From Helicoverpa zea (lineage: Eukaryota > Arthropoda > Insecta > Lepidoptera > Noctuidae): a stretch of 64,000 nt of DNA. How positions within the stretch are numbered: position 1 is the first letter of the stretch; every line of letters starts with the position of its first letter. The notes under the pieces were generated by a model, which worked only from the letters and a program-made list of their open reading frames with translations, searched no databases and was not told where the DNA came from. Location: NCBI RefSeq assembly GCF_022581195.2, contig NC_061455.1:9504189-9568188 (forward strand), written 5' to 3'. Of this stretch, positions 22,901-34,900 are shown in pieces. The position numbers and the translations under genes were made by a program.

Positions 22901-25900
22901 AGTGTTAAAACTTTGGTGATAGTTTTACATTAAAATGCGAGTTTCATTTTGGTGATCATTTACTATTTTAGTCTGCTATTTGTTACTATATCTGGTGATC
23001 AGTTAAACATAAGCCTTTATAATTTACCTCGGTGAGAGTAGCGAATCCGAAAATTCATCATTTGATTTTTCAAGTAGCGATTCAGAATCATTATAAATAA
23101 ATAAACATTAAATTACGTAATAACTGTTTTTCTTTAAACAGCCGTAACCCCTAAATAACTGTATTTGTACCCGACTGTACCTCTTGTCACGCACACAAAG
23201 TCACTGTGTATGTACAAGGGTTACCCACACATAAGGCCGCGCGCAAGACTGAGTTGAACTTACTATAACTACATTTCATCTAAAATCAGCCATTTGATGC
23301 CTCGACGGTTTTTTCGTACATTTTAACTGTTGTGCAGTCACTAGTAGTGTGTAGTGTTCGGAGGGTTACAATTTTATTCGAAGTGAGCTGTTCATCCCGA
23401 TATTTGAATTAGCGGGTACAGAACGTTTGACAGTTGGTCAATTTGCCTATGTAGGAGTAGCACCAGTGTTACACTCCACACCGGGCTCGGCGTGGCATAC
23501 CGCAAAGAAGCAGGAGGTCCAGCCCCTGAGCGTCATGGGCAAGACATTGTCGAGCACGTCGACGTCCTTGCTGAAGCGGTTGAGCACGCGGCCGACGGGC
23601 GTGCAGTCGAAGAAGCCGATGGAGGGCGCGTGCAGCACGCCGGCCAGCAGCGCCGCGTGCAGCGCGCGCGCCGCCGCCAGCGTGCCCAGGTACAGCGCCA
23701 GCGACGACACCGACACCGACACCACTGCCACACACGCACGTCACTGCCGCGCCTCGCACACTTGTCGACCCACGCCCTACTGCTAGCTTGAAAGCTTCAC
23801 CGCAATCACACTAATGCGCCACATACTATTGCCAAAAAGCTGACGCTTTATCGCGGACTAGCCGATTACCCGCGGTTTCACCCGCGTCCTGTAGGACCTA
23901 TGTTACTCGGAAAGAGTGTACATTTTTAACATCAGATCCAGAGCATATAGGGTACAAACAAACCAAAAAATGTTTTCATTACATACCGATTTCATACACG
24001 TCAGTATGAAGTTAACTTCACTCATACCGAAATCGATTTAACAGTTTTCTATGCTTTGGTATCGAATTGCTTTTATTGACGAATATCTATATTACAACAA
24101 TGATGACGATGATTGGACTGTGTTTGGTAGTGAGTAACGTGGTATCGGCTTTCAAGTCCAGCTGTTAGTGTCGACAAATGTGGGAAGATGCTTCTTGTCT
24201 AGGCCATCAAACCACTCAAATTCAAAAACTCACACCGTACACCAGCGGATTGAAAAAAGAATATGTACTTTGTAAAATATACTGTTACTAGTAAGAAACA
24301 ACACAGTTTCGCGACTCAAGAAATTATTGAAAACTCCCAAAATGTTTCATTCCGTAGGTGTAAAGACGTGATATTTTTTGTGGTTATAACATCTTACTAG
24401 ACTGAGTATGTAGTTATAATTTTAACTGATTTTGAAACTGTGTGGCGACTACTCCATAGCTTTTCAGAAATCCTATTAAAAAGCCTGCTCCACCCGAATT
24501 TTTCAGTTGAACCATTGAATTTAGTGTTAAGAGCTTTCCCAGAATTTAATAAATTACGCATGTTGTGTTGTTATTTAGTTATTTTGATAGTTGAGTTACA
24601 CACACAAACATATATTTAGTATTTTTACATAACAGTACAAGTTATTCAATAAATGTTATTTATTTTATTCCACAGTCCCTTTAATAAGAAAAAACACCCT
24701 GCGAAAAGTAAATTAGTCACGATATGCACATTCGCGATTAAACGGTACTTCACTAACTGTAATATTCAAATCTAAAAAGGAGGAGAAACACGTTGCATGC
24801 ATTTCCTAAAAAAGATAGTAAAAAGTTCTAATTTAACATACAAAAGTCATTGTATTGTGTTAGTATCACATATAGTAGAACATCAAATAGATACATGATT
24901 ATGTGTTACATATAAGACTCTTTGTTATTATGTTAAAAATAAAGATTGTTAGTATTTTTCAAACATAGATAATAATGGTTAGACGAGTGACTCTTGTACG
25001 TTACATCTACTAAAATAAATCCTTTGTTGCAAAAACATTCATGCAAATTAGTTTTAAGGTTGATAAATACATCATGCATCAATAACTTCTTTTTCAAATG
25101 TAAAATGAGTAATTGGTATTAAAAATAAATCCATATCCTTAAAAAAATACATAAATACGATAATTTAAACATAAAGTAAATAATGTATTCATTATTAAAA
25201 GTTTCCAATTTTTACCATATCCCATATAAATGTATATTTTTTGATAATCACAACGAATAAAAAGAGACCATAATATACCTTACTTCGTGTGCACATTTTA
25301 TTGTAATATGAAGTTTCAAAAAATTCCGAGCATAACTAATAGGTATGTATTCTAGAGCTAACTTCACAGGAAGCCTTGCTTTATTTACAAGTTTACATTA
25401 TTGCCATGATGAATATCTTAATGTTTTACGTATATATTGCTGGTACTAATTTTCGGGTACAATTTGGTACTCTCTTTTTTCATAAACATCATATTAGTTA
25501 CATACAATGCTCATTCCTTGACAATTAACCAGATTTAAACAAAAGTGGTCGCATTTGAATTTTAGGTGCGATTTAACACTATGTCGAGAGAATAAACAAT
25601 ATCTATATTCTGTGTTTTCTAACACCATAATTTTTTTGTGGGACTGCATTAATCGATGTTTTGTCATTTTATAAATGGGACGTATTTGTTTTCATGTACT
25701 TAGTCCTTACAGTTGCTCATCGCGATTTCTGACTTAGTTAAAAATTGAAATAAAAACGGAATGATATACGAACATTCAGCTCACCGCGTTGACCAACTAT
25801 AAGATCTAAGGAAACAGTGTAAAATGTCTTGTCACCATAGTAAGAAGAGACGTTAGTTATATTTTTAGTCTGTGTTACCTTGTCCGATACCGAGGCCGCC

Positions 25901-28900
25901 GTACACGCCCAGGTACATGTCACGACGTTTCGTGTCCACAGTTCCGTTCACCAACTGTTGACAAACAAATCGTATTAGAATTTGAAGAAAAATAATTTTA
26001 TATAAGCGGCGTGACCAAAGCGATAAGTTATAGTTGAATTAACAAGGCGTTCGGGTTTCTTGAGAAATTTCTCAATGATTGGTCTTGATTGGTTGTAAAA
26101 AAAATGGGTTCCTCGTCCCCTAAACACTCGCATTTTGGCGATGCAACTTTTTAGAAGATTTTTTGTATGACGTCTCCACTAGCCATTTCGTTTTCCATGA
26201 TAAATAAAGATGCTGATGACATATTAAGTTAAAGTTGTCATTCTGTCAATAAGTTATGTCTCTAAGTTTGAAGAAGAGAGTACTTTATATTTTAAAAGAC
26301 AATAAAGCTACTAAAAAAATAAAAGAACATACCATTTTATCATCATTGGCCCACTCGGTCAGCCAGTAGTTGGAGCCAACTTGGAATACTTGGAGAATGA
26401 GATTCATGAGTACCGTGATTACGGACGAGAGGATTCCGACGCTCATCAAATAGTGTTTGTATACTCCCCATTTTACCTGCGCACAGATAGAAAACACGTA
26501 CATAAATGCATGAAGGCCAAATTTCTAAAGCTTTTTTCTTTATAAAACATATGTAAAGTATGTGGTACTTACACTTCCAGTCTCGGTTTTCTCAGCTTCA
26601 ATGAGTTTGTTCTTCTCTTTCAATTCATTAGGCGTTGCTTCTGGAGTCTTTCTTTTCACGCTGCCGGCGCGGTCACCTTGAGGGAATTACATTTCGAGCA
26701 ATTATATAATAATTTTGATGGGGCTGGTCGAATATTTTACTATGTTTAATATTTACCTGCTGCTGCCTGTTCTGATTCGGAGGCACTTTCAGATAGTGAA
26801 CGAGCTCGTTGTAACTTGTGCTGGAACTCAGTTCCAAGTTTACTTTCAAGGTCCTGTTTGATCTTGTCCAATTCTGAAATTGTGATTTAGATGTTATTTA
26901 GAGAATATAATAAAAACGTATTATAAAAGGCTCTCTACTTCCGTGCGTGCAGGTAGCGGTGATTTTTAGTTTTTAAATTATTATTTTTTTCCGCGCGATC
27001 TAAGGTAGGTCAAGTCATAAAGTCCCAACCGCGAGGTGATGATGAAATAGAGTTTATGAATTTCTATACATACAAGTTTAAAAATTAGTTATAGATAATT
27101 TATTACCTTCAGGGGAGGTCCTCTCGGCGTCGCTAAGATGGTGCAGCAGGAAGTCTGCGAAGGCGCCTTTCTTCTCGAGCAGCTGCTGGTAGGAGCCGGC
27201 CTCGGAGACCTCTCCGTCGCGCAGCACCACCACCAGGTCCGTGTGCATCAGGTACGACACGTTGTGCGTGACCCACACGCGCGTCTTGTGCTTCAGCAGC
27301 CCGGCCGGGCCCAGCACCTGCACAGCACTCGTCACTACTCGCTCTACTCGCGCTCGCGCTCGCGCTCGCACTCGCACTCGCACTCGCACTCGCACTCGCA
27401 CTCGCACGCGCCCGCACTCACCTTGTCGAAGATGTGCTTGCCCACGTGCGAGTCCACGGCGCTCAGCGGGTCGTCCAGGAAGTAGTTGTCCGCGTCGCAG
27501 TACACCGCCCGCGCCAGCGACACGCGCTGCTTCTGCCCGCCCGACAGGTTTATTCCTAAGCACACACTCTAGGTTAATAAACAAATTCACTTTGGTAAGG
27601 CCCACGGAGTAAGTAGATGGACGGAGATGCCATAAGGCGTAGGTCAGGCGCCTTCTTCTAAGTCAAATACCTACGATAGGCGTGACCAAAAGGATCAATT
27701 ACAAGTGAGCTACCGAGACGTTCGGGTTCTTTGGGATATCTGTCAATGTCTTTGGTATTACAAAAAATGGTCGGGTTCCAAAGAAGGCGTATAAGAGCGG
27801 AGGCAAATAATCTTTCGCCCCCGCACACCCGTATTCTGGTCCTTTGGAGATTTTCCGTTATGGCATCTCCGTCATTTTGTTCTCCATAGTCAGCACATAT
27901 GACAAATACATTACCCTTTTCTCCAATTTCAGTTTGGTCTCCACCAGGCAGTACTTCGAAGTCAGGTTTGAGAGCACACATGTCTATGACATTGTTGTAT
28001 TTTTGCTTGTCAAGAGGCTTGCCGAAAAGAATGTTGTCTTGAAGTGTTGCGTTTTGGATCCACGCTTGCTGAGGTACGTACGCGATGGTGCCTGAGGTAT
28101 AAAGGGGAATTGATGCTTAATGTAAATTGTAGACAGCACAAATAAAAAATAGTAGATCAACCTTGTATAAAAAAATTGTAGGTTAACCTTAAACAAAAAT
28201 TTGGCAAAAATGCAGGTACTTATTCTAGGTAAACCTCTAAAAATAATTCCTTATAAAATATTTTTATTGGTAAGTTCGTATCATACCGGTAGTATTAACT
28301 CGTCCGGAAAGCTTGTTCATCTCTCCAAGAAGGGCAGCCAACAAGGAACTCTTGCCGGAGCCGACGGCGCCTACAACGGCGATGAGTGAACCACGAGGAA
28401 CGTGTAATGTTATGTTCTTGAGGAACGGCTCCGAATCCTGTTCGCCCCATGTAAAGTGACCGTTCTCGATTGAAATTGGGTTCGCTGAAATATAATAAAG
28501 ATGTTGACTTCGTTATTACTCGGTTGGAGAACCTATCTAGCGGAAGGTATACTTAGTTTTAAATATATGTTAACTACGTTTGGGACAATTGACTGGATAA
28601 TAAATATTTGTAAGAATAATATGAACAATATACTTACGGTCTTTAGGATCGTGTTCAACGGACGTGACATCGAGTTCATCACAATTCATGAATTTGTTCA
28701 ATCTCTTTATACCGACGGATGTCTAAAAACGCAGAATCAAGTTAGTTGTAATAAAAAAAAGTTGTTATTAGCAAGAAAACAATAACTCAAGCAATGACTT
28801 CCACCACATTAAGCTTTGCTATTTTAAATAGAGTAACCAATCCTTATCATAAATTTAATCAATAAGTAGGTAATATAGAAGCCAGTGAAATCATTATAAT

Positions 28901-31900
28901 TAGTTGCCTGATCAAAGATGTTGAAGGAAATTCAAAATGAGTCGATCCATGGATTGTGTAGTACCACTACCTCAATAACGACAAATTATCCCAGATTGTT
29001 AAATATTAAGATTTAGGAAGCATAGTACATATTTTGATTAATCACTGATGCCAATCACTATACATTGCGGCCAAATATTTGTAATTCAATTTCTATGGGA
29101 CTCCGTAAAGCTCGACATGGCACACAGACAAAATAATCTAATATGATAAACTTACTTGTACAACATTCGATATAACGTTAGGCAGCATTGACAGTGGGAA
29201 ACGCAGAATGTTGAAAAGAGACAACGCTACGAAAGCTCTCTTAGAGTCCAGTACTTCAGTATCGTTTACCAGTACAAAGCACCCGAACGACATCAGCGAC
29301 ACCTACGACACCAGTCCAGGAGTTACAAGAGGTGACCATGCAAGCGGCACGACCGAAGCCTACACAGCTCAAGTTGTGTTGTGCTACCTGCCTTTGTACG
29401 TTCACTCGCTCTGGGTTCTAGGGCCGCGAGTCAATGTACAAAAACTTGTCTAAGTAGCAAAACACAACGTGAACTGAATTGTGCACTGTCGCTTTCTCAG
29501 TTAAAATATATTAAGTAGTAGATATATGCGTGTTAGTGTGTCTGTATGAAAGAACCATAGCCTCATGCGTAGATATCTAGAGGTGTGAACGCGTGGTGGC
29601 ACTACCTCGATCGCTGATACCACGATGAGTGGCAGTAAACCTAGGGGCAAGTGCATTGTGTAAAACAGAGACATCGACACGAATATATTTTCAGCTGTCA
29701 GGATATTTTTCTCAGGGTCGCTTATCAGAAACGTGAAGAAGGTTAGGAAGGTTACCTTGAAAACAAACAAAATGATTTAATACCTTTGGATCTTATTAAT
29801 ATTTAATGTTCTACACGTAAAACTTTATTAGGAAAATGTTTTGTGATGGCTCTATTTGTAAAAGTGATATTACTTTTAATTTGTTTTATTTTGGTTTCTA
29901 GTTTATGTATTTCTGAAGAGATTAAATTTATTACTTTTAAAATTCCCGTGGAAGTTCTTTTAACGAAGTAAAATTGTTTACCATACTACTAAAAGTAAAG
30001 AAATACAAAGAAAATTGATCATGATAACTTTATCTGCAGAAGTAACACTTCTTTTTAACAACACAGAAATTTTTCACTTTCGTTGCCGACATTCTGGGGA
30101 GTGATTGAATTAATTAAACTTTTAGTATAACTTCTATTTTTCAAAGGACGATAAATCAATTAACAACTTTTGAGTAATAAATATCGCGTCTGGACATATT
30201 TTCTCTAAGCTGTTAATACGTCAAACATATTCTTCAGATAAAACTTATCTGGCGATTGAAAAATCGGCACTAAGTAAAAAGACTTAATCACTGCATACTA
30301 TCAGTAGTTATATCATATTAGTAGAACGATAAGCGATCATTAACGCTCATCAATAACAATATAACGACATTAAACATTGATAACATTGGTATTTAAGCGT
30401 GTAATCTGGCCTATATCATTGTAAATCAACAAATCTGTGACATTTATAACATCGTTTGATTATTATCCGTGATTGAGAATTAGTTTTATCAAGGTAATAA
30501 AAATGTTATAGGCTTACATGACATGCCAGCTGCAGCTTTTTAAAGATTTTATTATCTGCTGAGTACCTAAGAACATAATTTATTGTATGGCAAATATGGA
30601 TTTCTCCTAAACAATAAGGTCGCAACATACTTCTTTTACCGTGTTCATACATAATAGTGTCCAGCCAGATCACGGCGACTATTGTGTCTATCGATCAGTC
30701 AGTTGCGCAAATACTTGTCCATATAATATTATTATAATAATCCACTACTATATGTTTTTGTTCACAAGCATTTGCGTGGATACAGGTGTAATCTCTATTC
30801 CCTCAACGTCGTAGTCCGATGGGAAGACCCGGGAATCGAACCCGAAATCCCGTGCACGGTACTCTCGACAACCACTAAACCAATTCATAAAGAATAGTTT
30901 GTGATTGCCATAACAAAGTATGATTCTAGTCTCGTTGATATTTTCTAAACAGTACAGATAACACACAGCAAATTACCCGTGCTTACAAAGGGGTATAAAA
31001 ACTTGCGCGGTGTTCTTATCGTTGAAGATAAGAGTACCATCTGTAAATATACTCTGTTACAGTTAAATTAACTTCTGTATTTTCTTTATGGTGCAATCAA
31101 AATCAGCATGACTTGAACATTTTTTAATTACTAATGTTATTTGACTTAAATGTTTTATTTATTCATTTATTTACCCTGCAAATCAGGGTGTTGGCTAGAT
31201 AAGAAAGAGTAGCTTACCAGGAAAGGTGCGCAAGACCATATAAATGAGGTAGCAGAGTTGAGATAAGCTGTTTGTTTTAACACATTCATTTCCTTGTTTC
31301 TTATTTTAAGAATTTGGTCTTCGAAACTCGGCTCCCAGGCGTACATTTTGAGGACCTGAAAAAAATATCGTAGGTACTATTTTAAAAAGGGAACTTTAGA
31401 GTACCAGATTACTGATACACATACGAAAGTTCTGTGGACCTGCATAAGAAGATACTTGTGCAACTGAGATAAATTGTGCACTTACGTAAAACATACGACA
31501 TTACATAAATAACGTAACGTATGACTACAGTTATAAGTAATGATATTATGATTGTCAAGTTATCAGTTGATTTACTTTCTATATATCATTTGGTTAAGTA
31601 TTTAACTAATGATAAACCTGAATATGGTTTTATTTAAAAAGCAGTTTAAAAGTAAATTGCAGCTAAATATCAATGGCAATAGAATAATGACAATTTCTTA
31701 ATGTATTAAAGCATTCTTTAGAGCAGTATTTTTATTTCTTATATGTATTTGTGTAAAAGGTCCTATCAAATATTTAATAAGGAACATTAATTGTTCTTTT
31801 ATTTTTACTATTTATGTTCAGTTCTTGTAAAACTCGATGGCAGTACGCAACTAAATTCCGAAAATAAGTACGCGTATATCACCATACCCCTTCCCAGCTG

Positions 31901-34900
31901 ATACCAAAGATTGGTTTCTGCGATTATTACATCTTCCGTCATGAGAAAAAGTTTGGCAAAACTACACTATAACGGGTATAATATTTTTTTATTCTGTTCC
32001 TGTACATTTTGCCCTGATGTTGATCAATATTTGGTGGAATCTAGAGTTTCCTTATAATAATTATGCTCATGACATACATTTAACAGGAAAAAATACAGGT
32101 GTTATGTTATTTTGTTTTTGGATACCACAGTTAATCGTATGCTTAATACATTTCAACATCCCAAAAACCAGTGCTCTAACTAAAACCATAGTTCACTGGC
32201 AAAATTGACCACAAAGATCAACATTTTTAGAAAAAATCAATTAAATTTATTTTTAAACTAAGATCCATGCTTTAATGTCACTAGACTCTGAACTAAGTCT
32301 CTCAATGGTAAAAAAGAGTTTTTCGTAATATTACGCAATTTTTACATGATAATTCATAATATGATTTCGTCATTTTTCACAACATTTGTGCGAGATAAGC
32401 ATTTTCATCCGCTTTGATAGCAATGCAGACAAAATATCTGATTCGAATGTCCCGCTTTCACAATATATCTTCAAAATATTCCTCTATAACAATGGTTCTT
32501 AACCGGTGGTCCGCGGACCACTGGTGGTCCCTGGAGGCATTCCAAGTGGTCCGCGAAGCTTATCTTCGCGACGTTGCTATACGTTATCTAACTTAATTAT
32601 TATCGACTTATCTATGCGAGCGGGGGTTTTCGTATGGACGTATATCGGGTGTGTCGTACCTAGTCCCCCCATTCATGAAAATGTATGATTGAGCTACATT
32701 TAACGTAATTTTGGTTTTGAGTCTTAAAAAATAATTAAAATATCGCGCTTGCTTCGCTCGCGTATTCAGAAACTGTATGCCCTTATTGTTGCATTTGTCA
32801 ACAAACAAAAAGTAAAGTACGTTTGGGCAAAATTTTACGTAATATTTGGTTGAAGTCCGATAAAAATTTCGCGCTCGCTTCGCTCGCGTATTCAAAAGCT
32901 ATATGCCCTTATTTTTGCAATTGTCAATAAACAAAAAGTTAAGCACGTTTGGGCAAAATTTTACGTAATATTTGGTTGAAGTCCGTTGAAAATTTCGCGC
33001 TCGCTTCGCTCGCGCATTTGGAAACTACATAGGCAAATTTCTCTTCATTTGCATTTGCTTACCTACACAACTGCCGACATGCGTTTAGCTTTGACTAGAA
33101 GTGACCCAAAAATTCACTTTTTTTTGATAAATAATAAAGAAATGAGTGCTAATTTAGGTAAACCGATGAGGTGGTCCCCGGCAAGACAAACTTTAGTTAA
33201 AGTGGTCCCTCATGTCAAAAAGGTTAAGAACCACTGCTCTATAATGTACTGATATAAACCTATACCTACAAGTGCAGATGAATATCAGTACATTGAATTA
33301 AATTTTATCTTTCTAGTTCTAAGGTTTGTGATATGCTTATCGAAGTAGGAATATATGTCAGTAGCGAGTCGCCCCAGCTTCGCACGTTGATAAATGATAA
33401 GTACCTGAACATTTCTCAATATTTTGCAATAAAAAAAAATATTTTCTGCGAGGTCAACCAGCCAGCAAAATCTCATTTAAAAGCCAGTTAGTTGAAAATG
33501 CCTCAGATAACTTTTCTTAGGGCTTAAAACGTTCTATAGAATTCATTTTGGATAATTTCAGGAGAATTAAATCCTTTCAGGATGAATACAGTTTTAGATA
33601 AAACCAACAGTTTAGTGAAGTCGAAAACGACTGACCATGATAAAATTGCGGACACACTGGCAAGCCGTCACCTTTTAGACTATCCTGTATAATTTGGTAT
33701 CCTAAGGCAAATACCTATTAACTATCAAACTTTAACTTGCTGATGTAAAAAAAGAGAATTTTCACGAAAAGTTATATCACGAGGAAAATTCGACAGGTCA
33801 GGACCGACAGACTTCCTGTCAGTTAAAATTGAAAGTCATTATTTCATATCATATATTTTTACATGTGGGGAAAAAGATACCGATAAGCAGATACCGGAGC
33901 TAGATACTGATGTAATAATAATGATTTATTGTGGATTTGCGTACCTAATGTTATCGGGAGAATCAAAAAAGATATGTCATGTGGTATGCAATGATATCGC
34001 AGCGGCCGCGAATACTTATCTCACAAATCGTTGTAATATGTGAAGAAATCGCAAGAATATTTGTATTAAGATTCCATCAAAAGTTGCACCATATTATGAA
34101 AAGATAAACTGCCAATAAATTTGACATTAGGATACGTCTAAAATTATATCCTTCTCTTTGATCTTTCATCATCAACCTAGCCTTTTCTTAATTAAAAATA
34201 CGATACGTAAGATAATAATATTTTTTTACCTTTATTCCATTAAGTACTTCATTCATAAGTTTGACCCTCTCGTCCTTGTACTTCATAAGCCTTATTTGGA
34301 GGGTTTTCACTCTGTTGGCAATGAGGCCGTTCACGGGGATGAGTATGATCATGACTGCCAGTCCGGCAAGTACGGAGGGACCAAGAATCCCCCACAAGAA
34401 GTATAGGGCAAGAGCTATTTGTAGCGGCGCAGACCAGATCATGTTCAAATAAGCTGTTAATTCCACGAATCTGCAAAATACAAATTACTAATGTTAATAA
34501 AGTTTTCAGTAGTTTTCATAGGCGTAATTAGATTTTAACTAGTTATCATGCATTTGCGGCGCCTCCAGCTTTATGTAACCTTATGAATCAAATCATTAGT
34601 TCCACTTTTTATATGACCCGTAATTTATTATACACAATAAAGATTTTTTTGTTAGTATCCTAGAGTTTCCGAAACTACTGATTCGATTATACAAAATTCT
34701 TTCGATGTTGGGAAGCTAAACTAGGCTGTTTTATCTGGGTACACGAAGAAATACCGTCCTGAACGCGGGTGAAACCGCGGGAAACAGCTAGTATTCAATA
34801 ATTCGATCCCTTCATAATATTTATATTAATAACTTTATTGTATCATCAATTTGATTAATTGGTTTCATAATTATAGGTAAATAGAAAATAAATTGTAAAA

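Larger units (their letters stand above)
20807..23270 (+). mobile_element. degraded DDE_3 (Tc1/mariner-group) transposon with nested repeats
   Basis: Inverted termini of about 45 bp: AGTTATAG, AGTTCAACTCAG and TTGCGCGCGGCC at 20807-20852 correspond to the complement of 23225-23270. Inside, plus-strand codons 21243-21420 read WGILKNNIASHNVDQNK, then MLGNTCRHVQKKKEKYY, like the last helices of insect DDE_3 transposases. A separate acidic tail, SESENSSFDFSSSDSESL with a stop, lies at 23032-23091. Between them are an inverted-repeat insert (21445-22030) and a tandem repeat (22606-22970), which appear to have split the 3' end of the gene. The catalytic domain is gone. It lies between MRP exons 19a and 19b. 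Confidence 0.55.
27107..28484 (-). other. MRP exons 11-14: nucleotide-binding domain 1
   Basis: Exons 28484-28287, 28091-27915, 27555-27422 and 27317-27107. Walker A is VVGAVGSGKSSLL, the Q-loop is AYVPQQAWIQNATL, the signature is LSGGQKQRVSLARAVY, Walker B ends NYFLDDPLSAVD, and the H-loop is VTHNVSYL. The Asp after Walker B, where most ABC domains have Glu, is the normal degenerate NBD1 site of MRP proteins, which binds ATP tightly but hydrolyses it slowly. Confidence 0.9.

Noticed and set aside
19319..23724. exon 19a/19b as parts of two different genes
   Set aside because: Both match the same phases, and all other exon positions between 15971 and 45180 occur once; one gene with alternative exons fits better.
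27133..27612. repetitive Ser/Arg/Glu-rich frames on both strands
   Set aside because: They are read through the hexamer array in intron 13, and the exon borders on the minus strand explain the flanks.
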